DNA of 42,728 nucleotides from an uncultured Pseudomonadota bacterium (GTDB taxonomy: Bacteria > Pseudomonadota > Gammaproteobacteria > Burkholderiales > Methylophilaceae): contig CAILXF010000038.1 in assembly GCA_903838125.1 (NCBI GenBank), positions 1 to 42,728 on the forward strand, written 5' to 3'. The position numbers and the translations under genes were made by a program. Shown one piece after another: positions 35,582 to 42,728 of this stretch. How positions within the stretch are numbered: the stretch's first letter is position 1; each line of letters opens with the position of its first letter. Below the pieces are notes generated by a model. It had not been told where the DNA came from. It did not search any database and saw nothing but the letters and a program-made list of their open reading frames with translations.

Positions 35582-36295
35582 GTGACAAGTTACATTAGAA
35601 TTCTGAGTTTTATCCTATGCTTATTTTCTGTTGGTGTTGCAGTAGCGCAACCAATCACGCCTAAGCTTATTCAAGCTAACTATGAGGCTACCCGCAACGG
35701 TCTCCCTTTTGCCAAAGTGTATGAGCAGTTAATTATTACAGGCAATACCTACAAAGTTGAGAGTATTACCAAGGGAATCGGCGTCTACGCCTTATTTGGA
35801 GAGCGTAAGCTCACTAGCGTTGGCACGGTCACCAGTCTAGGTTTAAAGCCAGATCATTTTGAATTACAGCAAGGCGATAATCCTAAAAAAGCACTGTTAG
35901 CAGACTTTGACTGGACTAAAAATAGCTTGCAGATGATGGTAAAAGGAGTGACTAAACAAGAGGCGTTGGCTGAAGGTATGCAAGACTTGGCTAGTTATGC
36001 CTATCAATTTATGTTTTTACCGGCGCCACTTAAAGAGGCTATTACTGTGACGCTCACCACTGGTAAAAAGCTAAACCAATATCAATATAAAATTCATGCT
36101 GAGTCTGATGTGATTGAATCCAAAGGGGTGTCATATAAAGCCTTGCATCTGCAGCAGCAGTTGGAGCCAAACAAAACGGAAAGCAAAGACTTGTGGTTAG
36201 CCACCGAGCATTATTATGTGCCAGTGCGCATTTTGATGATGGAAGATAGTGGTGCCAAAATCGAACAAACGTTAACAGAGCTCCATGTGGAGTAA
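35582..36295 (+). CDS. DUF3108 exported protein (first of a tandem pair)
   Basis: A 237-residue secreted protein with a signal peptide (SYIRILSFILCLFSVGVAVAQ, cleaved after the Ala-x-Ala). The start is a GTG backed by a strong GAGGAG at 35571-35576. The mature part has the DUF3108 pattern: LIQANYEATRNGLPFAKVYEQL, then TKGIGVYALFGERKLTSVGTV, LADFDWTKNSLQMM, GMQDLASYAYQFMF, and a late KDLWLATEHYYVPVRILM. The family function is unknown; the repeated beta strands suggest a periplasmic or outer-membrane-facing barrel-like fold. Its stop lies 11 nt inside the next gene, a paralogue. Confidence 0.85.
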   Translation: MTSYIRILSFILCLFSVGVAVAQPITPKLIQANYEATRNGLPFAKVYEQLIITGNTYKVESITKGIGVYALFGERKLTSVGTVTSLGLKPDHFELQQGDNPKKALLADFDWTKNSLQMMVKGVTKQEALAEGMQDLASYAYQFMFLPAPLKEAITVTLTTGKKLNQYQYKIHAESDVIESKGVSYKALHLQQQLEPNKTESKDLWLATEHYYVPVRILMMEDSGAKIEQTLTELHVE

Positions 36296-37334
36296 GTTTA
36301 AACTTTTATGGGAGCGCTCCAATTACCGTTGGTTAGCGGTCGCACTCTTATTATCCGCACTATTACACCTTACTTTAATTGCTCGGTTTTATTTTAATTT
36401 AGACGATCTTGGGAGTGAGCCGTTGGTCATTAAGGCGGAGCTGGTTGCGCCACCAGCGAAATCTTCCCTACCTAAACCTGTTGCTAAGCCACATGCCAAG
36501 CGGAAAGTATTAGCAAAGCCTGCGCCTTCTGTTCAGCCGCGCCTTGCCCCCCAGCCTGAAGCCACTAGTTTACCCATTGATACGCCAGCAGCAAGCAGTG
36601 GATTAGAGGAGATGGCAATAATACAACCTGACGTTGAGGAAGAGGCGATTAATGCTAACGCCTATCACTACGTAGAGGCTAAGTATGATGTTCGGACTGA
36701 TGTGGCTGCTAAATTTGACAGTGGCGCCGCAGGTAAAGCTGCGATGGAGTATCAATTACTGCCGGATGGCTCTCACTATCAGTTGCGCAGCGTGATTGAA
36801 GCCAGCGGTTTAGCCTCATTGTTTATACCTAATTTGCTTCAAACCAGTGATGGCTTGCTTGTTAGAAGTGGCTTACAGCCACAGCATTATTTATATCAAT
36901 TTGGCAGTAAAAAGAATAAAACCTTTAGCGCCGATTTTGATTGGGCAAATCAAAAACTAAGATTGCATAGCGCCAGTGAAGAAAGGTTAGTGGACTTGCC
37001 GGAGGGCGCGCAGGACTTGCTCAGTTTTATGTATCAGTTTATGTTTGTAGCACCGCTACAGAATATGCAAATCACTGTGACCAATGGTAAGAAGCTTGGG
37101 ATCTATGATTACAGCTTTGAAGGCGAAGAAATCGTGACGACCAAAATGGGGAATTTAAATACTTTCCATATTTTACGCCGCTCCGCTGAAGGTGATGATA
37201 AAACTGAATTGTGGCTGGCCTTAGATTATCAGCATGTACCTGTTAAAATACGCAAAACGGAAAAAGAAGGCAAAGTCTATGAGCTGTTAATCACCAGCTT
37301 AAAAACAGAGAAGCCAGCTACGCCAACACCATAG
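36285..37334 (+). CDS. DUF3108 protein with N-terminal membrane anchor (second of a tandem pair)
   Basis: A 349-residue paralogue of the preceding protein. It has an N-terminal membrane helix (about 16-36, WLAVALLLSALLHLTLIARFY) and then a Pro/Ala/Lys-rich linker (about 55-105, with KPVAKPHAKRKVLAKPAP), reminiscent of TonB-like spanning linkers. The DUF3108 domain follows (about 125-340): YHYVEAKYDVRTDVAAKFD, GLASLFIPNLLQTSDGLLV, ADFDWANQKLRLHS, AQDLLSFMYQFMF and TELWLALDYQHVPVKIRK. The shared QDL-x4-YQFMF motif ties it to its neighbour. The start overlaps that gene by 11 nt, so they are co-translated and likely work together. Confidence 0.85.
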   Translation: MWSKFKLLWERSNYRWLAVALLLSALLHLTLIARFYFNLDDLGSEPLVIKAELVAPPAKSSLPKPVAKPHAKRKVLAKPAPSVQPRLAPQPEATSLPIDTPAASSGLEEMAIIQPDVEEEAINANAYHYVEAKYDVRTDVAAKFDSGAAGKAAMEYQLLPDGSHYQLRSVIEASGLASLFIPNLLQTSDGLLVRSGLQPQHYLYQFGSKKNKTFSADFDWANQKLRLHSASEERLVDLPEGAQDLLSFMYQFMFVAPLQNMQITVTNGKKLGIYDYSFEGEEIVTTKMGNLNTFHILRRSAEGDDKTELWLALDYQHVPVKIRKTEKEGKVYELLITSLKTEKPATPTP

Positions 37335-37346
37335 ACCAATGCTAGT

Positions 37347-37370
37347 GGGCATCTAAGCGTTTAGATGCCC
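37347..37370 (+). other. Perfect 10-bp stem-loop between the DUF3108 and rRNA methyltransferase genes
   Basis: GGGCATCTAA pairs perfectly with TTAGATGCCC around a GCGT loop, 13 nt after the DUF3108 stop and 25 nt before the next start. No T-run follows on either strand. Confidence 0.7.
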
Positions 37371-37395
37371 GACCAAACCAATAAAGAGAAATAAC

Positions 37396-38994
37396 ATGAC
37401 CCCCAATTTAATTCGCCAAGCTTCAGTAATGCTTTCTAATCTACTTGAGTTTAATAGCCCAGCAGATGTGAAATTAAGTGAATTTTTTCGCAACAATCGT
37501 GATCTAGGTACCAAAGAGCGTGCTTTTGTTGCCGAAAGTGTTTACGGCGTATTGCGCCGCTTACGCTTTTTGAGCGCAGTGACCGCCAATGATGATAATG
37601 ACCCTGATGATGCACGTAAGCTGGTATTGGCATGGATGTTACGTATACAAGGCATGAGTATCCGCGAAATGACGCCAATGTTAAGCGAACAGCAAATAGA
37701 GTGGGCACATACGATTAAAGCTAAATCAACCGAAAACTTGCCATTAGCGGTGCAAGCCGATGTTCGGGACTGGTTATGGGAAAAATTAGTAGCGCAATAC
37801 GGTGAGGCAGAGGCATTAACTATTGCCCGTAGTATGCATGAGTCAGCTACGCTAGATCTGCGCGTCAATACCATCAAAGGAACACGCGACGAGGTGCTGG
37901 CAAAATTTGTTGCTGAGAACACGACGGGTGAATCTAACATTAGCAAAACCCCTTATTCGCCAATTGGTTTGCGTATGCCGCTACGTTTAAATATTAGCCG
38001 CCATGTGCTTTTCACGGAAGGCAAAGTTGAAGTGCAAGATGAAGGCAGTCAGATTTTGGCGCATTTGGTTGCGGCCAAACGCGGCATGATGGTGGCAGAC
38101 TTTTGTGCGGGTGCTGGTGGTAAAACTTTAGCCATAGGTGCGTTGATGCGTAACACGGGACGTCTCTATGCATTTGATGTGTCAGAGAAGCGTTTACACA
38201 GCTTAGGCCAGCGCTTAAAACGCTCAGGTTTAAGCAACCTCAATGCACAAAGCATCAGCAGTGAAAATGACCCTAAATTAAAACGCCTTAATGCTAAATT
38301 TGATCGCGTGTTAGTCGATGCACCGTGTACTGGCTTAGGGACTTTGCGCCGTAATCCAGATCTTAAATGGCGCCAAACGCCACAAGATTTATTAGAATTA
38401 ACTGAAAAACAGGCACGAATTTTAGCGCGCGCTGCTAAATTTACTAAGCCAGGTGGCCGTTTAATTTACTCTACTTGTAGCTTATTAAGCGATGAGAATG
38501 AGCAGATTGCAGAAGGATTCTTGGCTATCCATCCTGATTTTAAATTACTCAATGCCAGCGAGATATTGAGCCAGCAGCAAATTAATCTGGATACTGGTAA
38601 ATACCTAAAACTATTGCCACATATTCATCATACCGATGGATTCTTTGCCGCAGTATTTGAGAAAATAGATCCTTCAGCAGCCCCAGTTAAGCTGTCCAAG
38701 GCTAAAGCAGTAGTTGATGCGGAGGTTGAAGTTGAGGTTTCAGAAAAACCTAAAACCAAAAAAGCACCAGTGACAAAGAAAGCAAGTGCTTCTAAAACTG
38801 AAGTTTCGGAAAGCAAGCCTATAAAAGCTAAAGCTAAAGCTTTAGCTAAGCCTAAAGCACTCGCCAAGGTAGTGAAGGAAAAAGTTCTGAAAGAGGTTCC
38901 AGCTAAAGTGGTCAAAGTTAAAGAACCGACAGTGAAAGCTACTGCAGTTAAAAAAGTCTCAGAACCAAAAGTAGTTAAAGCTGCAAAAGAGTAA
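37396..38994 (+). CDS. RsmB/NSUN-type RNA (C5-cytosine) methyltransferase with a Lys/Ala/Val-rich tail
   Basis: A second member of the RNA m5C methyltransferase family in this window. The N-terminal helical domain (about 1-130) and the SAM-binding core are present: FCAGAGGKTLAIGAL, then DAPCTGLGTLRRNPDLKW with Cys311, and STCSLLSDENEQ with catalytic Cys361. The true enzyme domain ends near residue 422 (GFFAAVFEKID). The last 110 residues are low-complexity, rich in Lys, Ala, Val, Pro and Glu (for example KAKAKALAKPKALAK), resembling histone H1-like tails; this brings the length to 532 against about 430 for the family. The tail probably binds RNA. AAAGAGA before the ATG serves as ribosome site. 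Confidence 0.88.
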   Translation: MTPNLIRQASVMLSNLLEFNSPADVKLSEFFRNNRDLGTKERAFVAESVYGVLRRLRFLSAVTANDDNDPDDARKLVLAWMLRIQGMSIREMTPMLSEQQIEWAHTIKAKSTENLPLAVQADVRDWLWEKLVAQYGEAEALTIARSMHESATLDLRVNTIKGTRDEVLAKFVAENTTGESNISKTPYSPIGLRMPLRLNISRHVLFTEGKVEVQDEGSQILAHLVAAKRGMMVADFCAGAGGKTLAIGALMRNTGRLYAFDVSEKRLHSLGQRLKRSGLSNLNAQSISSENDPKLKRLNAKFDRVLVDAPCTGLGTLRRNPDLKWRQTPQDLLELTEKQARILARAAKFTKPGGRLIYSTCSLLSDENEQIAEGFLAIHPDFKLLNASEILSQQQINLDTGKYLKLLPHIHHTDGFFAAVFEKIDPSAAPVKLSKAKAVVDAEVEVEVSEKPKTKKAPVTKKASASKTEVSESKPIKAKAKALAKPKALAKVVKEKVLKEVPAKVVKVKEPTVKATAVKKVSEPKVVKAAKE

Positions 38995-39001
38995 GTCACT
39001 G

Positions 39002-40249
39002 ATGAAGCTACCCAGTCTTAATAACCAAATTTTACTGGGTGCGTTATTGGGTGTTGCGATTGGGTTTTATTTCCACACGCTTAATGTTAGCAATTTAGGC
39101 GAGCATAATCAGCTGTTACAAGGTGGCCTTTATTCTGCGAGCATTGTTGGCACGCTGTTTATTGATCTCCTTAAAATGATTTTAATACCGCTGGTGTTTT
39201 GCTCCATTACTGTGGGCATTGCTAATCTGCGCCAACATCAGCAAATGCATCGCGTATGGGTTGCGACCCTTATTTTCTTTGTCAGTAGTATGGCTATTGC
39301 CATAGTGCTAGGCATGTCGGCCAGTCTGTATTTCAAACCGGGAGCTGGTTTAAGTCTCCCTATGTTTGATCATGCCATGCAAAATTTTCAGGCAAAGCAA
39401 CTGCCGATGCCTGAATTTTTTGCTCAGTTCTTACATGGGCTATTTGTTAATCCGTTTGCGGCTTTAGCCCAAGGCGATGTATTAGCGGTGGTCATGTTTG
39501 CACTTATTTTAGGTGTGGCATTAGTGATGGGCGGAGATCGATATAAGCATATACTTGCCCTGCTGCAAGAAGCGCTTGATGTCACTATGTTGATTGTTGG
39601 CGGGGTAATGCGCTTAGCCCCGCTAGGGATTATGGCATTACTGATCAAATTGGTCGCTGTACAGAATATGGCCATCCTTAACACACTAGCTAAGTTTGTG
39701 GCAGTAATTGTGGGTACGTTGCTAGTGCATGGCATACTGATACTGCCACTAATTTTATATCTATTTACTGGCAGAACGCCTTTATGGTTTTGGCGCGGTG
39801 CACGTGAGGCCTTAGTCACTGCTTTTGCTACTAGTTCAAGCTCGGCTACACTGCCTGTAACCCTTCGCTGCACAACCCAGCATTTACATGTAAAGCCTGA
39901 GATCGCTGGTTTTGTGATTCCGCTAGGAGCTACGGTGAATATGGATGGCACCGCTTTATATGAAGCTGCCGCTGCATTATTCATTGCTAATTTAGCGGGT
40001 ATAGAACTTAATTTCACGCAACAGCTAATCGTATTTTTTACCGCCATGATGGGTGCCATAGGTGCACCAGGAATTCCTAGCGCTGGCATGGTTACCATGG
40101 TAATGGTATTGCAGTCTGTGGGCCTGCCCGCAGAGGCAATTGCGATTTTACTGCCGATTGATCGACTGTTAGATACCCTGCGCACCACGGTAAATGTGCA
40201 GGGCGATATGGTGGGCAGTTTAGTGGTACAGAAGATAGTTAATCGCTAA
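39002..40249 (+). CDS. Dicarboxylate/amino acid:cation symporter (DAACS family)
   Basis: A 415-residue membrane transporter for C4-dicarboxylates or acidic amino acids driven by H+ or Na+. Family landmarks: LLKMILIPLVFCSITVGIANL near residue 60, the serine-rich reentrant loop ATSSSSATLPVTLRC near 278, and GATVNMDGTALYEAAAALFIANLAG near 308, followed by GAPGIPSAGMVTMVMVL. About eight helices and two hairpins are expected. It cannot be assigned to GltP or DctA from sequence alone. It starts 7 nt after the methyltransferase stop, and the prenyltransferase gene begins on the very next base after its stop. Confidence 0.93.
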   Translation: MKLPSLNNQILLGALLGVAIGFYFHTLNVSNLGEHNQLLQGGLYSASIVGTLFIDLLKMILIPLVFCSITVGIANLRQHQQMHRVWVATLIFFVSSMAIAIVLGMSASLYFKPGAGLSLPMFDHAMQNFQAKQLPMPEFFAQFLHGLFVNPFAALAQGDVLAVVMFALILGVALVMGGDRYKHILALLQEALDVTMLIVGGVMRLAPLGIMALLIKLVAVQNMAILNTLAKFVAVIVGTLLVHGILILPLILYLFTGRTPLWFWRGAREALVTAFATSSSSATLPVTLRCTTQHLHVKPEIAGFVIPLGATVNMDGTALYEAAAALFIANLAGIELNFTQQLIVFFTAMMGAIGAPGIPSAGMVTMVMVLQSVGLPAEAIAILLPIDRLLDTLRTTVNVQGDMVGSLVVQKIVNR

Positions 40250-41155
40250 ATGTGGCTTAGTCGTCATTACAGAAACTATTTTTTAGCCACTAGGCCAGCA
40301 TTTCTATCCATTAGTATCGTTGCTTGTTTTATAGGTTTTGCTATTGCCGCCAAAACCACCCAGATACAATGGGGCGTTAATAGCTTTTGTTTATTACTAG
40401 TGTTACTAGTCCATGCGGCGGCAAACCTGAGTAACGACTACTTCGACTCTCTTAATGGCAGTGATGCACAAAATACTCAGTGCGTTTCCCCATTTACTGG
40501 TGGTAGCCGCTTTATTCAGAATAATCTTTTTACTGAAACGCAGATTAAGCAACTGAGTTTAGGCCTTTATCTTACAACTATCTTTGGTGGGATAATGTTG
40601 AGCTGGATGACTAGTTGGCATTTGATTTGGGTAGGTCTTTGCGGTTTAATTTTAGGCTGGTTTTACTCAGCACCGCCGCTTAAATTAATGTGCCGTGGAC
40701 TTTGGGGTGAGATAGCCATAGTTTGCGCTTGGACTCTCGTTGTGATTGGTTCAACAATGATCTCGACGAAGGAACTAAACGCCACTAGTTTGATTCTCGG
40801 TTTAGCGTATGGTTTGATTGTAGCAAATATACTATTCGTCAATCAAATCCCCGATATTGAGGCTGACCAACGTGCAGGTAAATTGACTTTAGCGGTGAAA
40901 ACCCCCAAGCAATATCTATGGTTGTGGACGTTGATCTTAAGTGGGGTGGCCTATGGCCTGTTGCTTGTGTTCGTTGGCCTAGGTTCGTTGCCAAAGGTAT
41001 ACTTGCTTCCCTTGCTCTGTTGGCCAATGAGCATCGTTACTGCTTACGAAATAACCGTTGATGATCACCAGTCTAAGGTTGCCAGTATTAAGCAAACCAT
41101 ATTAGCTTCGCATTTGTTCGGCTTGTTACTGCTAGTGAGCACTGTGATCGCCTAG
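40250..41155 (+). CDS. UbiA-superfamily prenyltransferase, MenA-like
   Basis: A 301-residue membrane enzyme with about eight or nine helices. The first aspartate-rich motif NDYFDSLNGSDAQN lies near residues 62-75, followed by SPFTGGSRFIQNN, which is characteristic of 1,4-dihydroxy-2-naphthoate prenyltransferases (MenA) rather than UbiA. The second motif NQIPDIEADQRAGKLTLAVK is near residues 197-216. MenA attaches the polyprenyl chain of menaquinone, yet Methylophilaceae-like bacteria usually rely on ubiquinone, so the substrate is uncertain. The gene begins immediately after the symporter stop. Confidence 0.8.
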   Translation: MWLSRHYRNYFLATRPAFLSISIVACFIGFAIAAKTTQIQWGVNSFCLLLVLLVHAAANLSNDYFDSLNGSDAQNTQCVSPFTGGSRFIQNNLFTETQIKQLSLGLYLTTIFGGIMLSWMTSWHLIWVGLCGLILGWFYSAPPLKLMCRGLWGEIAIVCAWTLVVIGSTMISTKELNATSLILGLAYGLIVANILFVNQIPDIEADQRAGKLTLAVKTPKQYLWLWTLILSGVAYGLLLVFVGLGSLPKVYLLPLLCWPMSIVTAYEITVDDHQSKVASIKQTILASHLFGLLLLVSTVIA

Positions 41156-41264
41156 CCGCCCATCTCATTTTGTAGAACGATAGCGTTTTACCTTGACCCC
41201 AGTATATGCAAAGCAGTTGAGAAATCTCGCTTCTATAGGAAGCAAAGAATGGGCAGTCAGCTCA

Positions 41265-41816
41265 CTAGGGCTTAGATTCAATTGCCCCCCAATCAAAATA
41301 TGGACCAGGGTCTGTTTTGCGTTCTGGAGCAATATCCGAATGTCCTACAATGGCTTGTATCGGATAACATTGCTTTAGGCTTGCTATCAGAAGCTTAAGT
41401 GTGTGATATTGTGCTGATTCAAACGCATCAAAGTCTGAGCCTTCGAGCTCTATTCCGACTGAAAAATCATTGCAACGTTCTCGCCCCTTCCAGTTGGATA
41501 TGCCAGCATGCCAGGCGCGATCGAGGCATGATACAAACTGCAGAAGTTCGCCATGACGCCGAATCAAGAAATGTGAGGATACCTTTTGAGTGTAAATTTC
41601 CGCATAATAGGGATGCTCATTTGGATTTAATTGATTGCTAAATAATTCCACGACGCCGTTGCCGCCATATTGCCCAGGTGGCAGGCTGATATTGTGGATT
41701 ACAATTAAACAGATGGTTGAGGGGCAACCCGGTGCGGGTCTAGCGTCATAATTAGGAGATGCTAAGAACTCTGCGTTAAGCGCCAAGCCGCTAGCATTAA
41801 TAGCATAAGGTTTCAT
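41265..41816 (-). CDS. ampD: 1,6-anhydro-N-acetylmuramyl-L-alanine amidase AmpD
   Basis: Cytoplasmic zinc amidase that cleaves the stem peptide from recycled anhydromuropeptides. With the ATG at 41816 (183 residues), the zinc ligands are His41 (VIHNISLPPGQYGG), His159 (VGHSDIAPERKTDPGP) and Asp169. The catalytic Glu is near 123 (VGIELEG) and Lys167 is also kept. A GTG at 41843 is an alternative start. The SHFLIRRHGELLQFV strand is typical of the fold. It converges with the prenyltransferase gene over a 109-nt gap (41156-41264) with no clear terminator, and diverges from the exchanger gene. Confidence 0.95.
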   Translation of the reverse strand: MKPYAINASGLALNAEFLASPNYDARPAPGCPSTICLIVIHNISLPPGQYGGNGVVELFSNQLNPNEHPYYAEIYTQKVSSHFLIRRHGELLQFVSCLDRAWHAGISNWKGRERCNDFSVGIELEGSDFDAFESAQYHTLKLLIASLKQCYPIQAIVGHSDIAPERKTDPGPYFDWGAIESKP

Positions 41817-41923
41817 AGGTACTAATTTTATGCGAAATTTCACTTATAAATTGCAGTATTCCGATAAAATCTAGGCATTAACAAATATTTAATCTGTTTA
41901 CCTAATTTTAAGGAAAAGCCTAC

Positions 41924-42728
41924 ATGGTGTTTTTTCAATTGTTTCTGATGCTGATTGTGATTTTAATTGCGGCTGAAGTTTTTACCAATGCGCTGGAGCA
42001 CTTAGGTGAGAAGCTTGGAATTTCTGAAGGGGTTACCGGATCTTTATTTGCCGCTGTGGGTACGGCCTTACCTGAGACTATGGTGCCTTTGTTGGCCTTG
42101 CTTGCGGGTACCAAAAATGCTTCTACCAATGAGGAAATTGGCGTAGGTTCTATATTGGGTGCGCCATTAATGTTGGCTACATTATCCATCTCGCTAATGG
42201 CTATCTCAGTATGGAGACAGCGCGGCATTCAAGGTCACTTACGTCCAGAACGCACCGGATTAACTCGCGACCTTAATTTCTTTATAGTTGCATTTTCTTT
42301 TGCTGCCATTGCCATGTATGTGCCGCATACCTTGGCCGTTGTGCGTTATGGCATCAGTGCTGCAATGGTAATGACTTATTTTGTGTACGTACTAATGACG
42401 CTAAATGCTTCTAAGGCACTGGTGGCAGATGGGCATGCCACGGAAGCTGGCAGTGATATGTTTTTATGCAGAATAGGTTTGCCAAATAATACGGTCGTGA
42501 TTTTGTTGCAACTGATCTTAGGCGTAGCCCTGCTGATTGCTGGCGCTAAGGGTTTTATCAATGGAGTAGAGGCCGCTGCACACATTATTGGCATTTCGGC
42601 TTTATTGTTATCTTTGTTGATTATTCCGATTGCGACCGAATTGCCAGAAAAAGTGAACAGTATTTTATGGATACGTAAAGGCAAAGACACGTTAGCTTTT
42701 GGCAATATTACTGGTGCTATGGTATTTC
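41924..42728 (+). CDS. Sodium:calcium exchanger family membrane protein, partial at window end
   Basis: An open frame of 268 codons that runs off the window without a stop. It starts at ATG 41924 with AAGGA at 41910-41914. The product MVFFQLFLMLIVILIAAEVF is hydrophobic and carries the two inverted repeats of the CaCA family: AVGTALPETMVPLLALLAG near residues 44-62 and IPIATELPEKVNSILW near 230-245. About eight membrane helices are visible in the part present. It would exchange Na+ or H+ for Ca2+ or another divalent ion. The family is clear; the ion and the C-terminal end are unknown. Confidence 0.85.
   Translation, partial: MVFFQLFLMLIVILIAAEVFTNALEHLGEKLGISEGVTGSLFAAVGTALPETMVPLLALLAGTKNASTNEEIGVGSILGAPLMLATLSISLMAISVWRQRGIQGHLRPERTGLTRDLNFFIVAFSFAAIAMYVPHTLAVVRYGISAAMVMTYFVYVLMTLNASKALVADGHATEAGSDMFLCRIGLPNNTVVILLQLILGVALLIAGAKGFINGVEAAAHIIGISALLLSLLIIPIATELPEKVNSILWIRKGKDTLAFGNITGAMVF

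Noticed and set aside
38628-38999. Minus-strand Thr/Leu/Ala-rich frame of 123 codons looking like membrane repeats
   Set aside because: It is the complement of the Lys/Ala-rich methyltransferase tail, which forces a Leu/Thr/Ala/Phe-rich antisense frame.
39424-40188. Long minus-strand open frame of 254 codons
   Set aside because: It lies wholly antisense to the clear symporter gene; its composition (Ser/Thr/Ala-rich, no motifs) is that of a shadow frame.

Overview
This window is a piece of chromosome from a Gram-negative betaproteobacterium. The order lptC-lptA-lptB-rpoN-hpf, then hprK-rapZ and a regulatory phosphotransferase set, together with rsmB-DUF4390-ntrY-ntrX and tandem DUF3108 genes, is typical of Betaproteobacteria. 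The moderately AT-rich composition and the mix of genes fit the methylotroph family Methylophilaceae (Methylotenera/Methylophilus type) best; that family call is an inference from gene order and protein character, not from a database search. No rRNA, tRNA, CRISPR array, insertion sequence, prophage or integron was seen, and coding density is very high. No stretch over 300 bases lacks a gene; the longest gap is 22282-22568.

Layout. 56-1428 (minus): dprA and a LysM-protein remnant, both decaying. 1537-8475 (plus): def-fmt, rsmB, a DUF4390 protein, and the ntrY/ntrX two-component pair. 8494-11954 (minus): xth, a small membrane protein, oligopeptidase prlC and a DUF4870 membrane protein. 11974-22281 (minus): a long run for envelope and nitrogen/carbon regulation, in transcription order kdsD, kdsC, lptC, lptA, lptB, rpoN, hpf, hprK, rapZ, EIIA-Man, HPr, PtsI. 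22569-25640 (plus): a KefB-type antiporter and a glycine-oxidase-like flavoprotein. 25705-26196 (minus): moaC. 26260-30878 (plus): a BepA-like protease translationally overlapping soxY, then soxZ, and the peroxide-defence pair ahpC-ahpF separated by a clear terminator. 30930-34379 (minus): a COG2509 flavoprotein, hda and a PerM-family permease. 34439-41155 (plus): purM, two DUF3108 proteins, a second RsmB-type rRNA methyltransferase with a long Lys/Ala/Val tail, a dicarboxylate symporter and a MenA-like prenyltransferase. 41265-41816 (minus): ampD. 41924 to the end (plus): a Na+/Ca2+ exchanger-family protein cut by the window edge.

How the genes work together. kdsD/kdsC make Kdo for the lipopolysaccharide core and lptC/A/B move finished lipopolysaccharide outward. 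rpoN and the HPr/PtsI/EIIA/HprK/RapZ set form a signalling phosphotransferase system without any sugar permease. ahpC/ahpF form a complete peroxide reductase. def and fmt handle the formyl group of initiator methionine.

The most notable observations concern decay and divergence of known systems rather than a wholly new one. The C-terminal winged-helix domain of DprA is still readable in the same frame beyond the stop codon, through in-frame stops at 254-256, 221-223 and 173-175. The LysM gene beside it is reduced to 75 codons fused to the dprA start. NtrX has lost the Walker A lysine and the whole GAFTGA segment, although an apparently intact rpoN is present in the same window. Three intergenic hairpins without U-tracts lie in the right-hand third.
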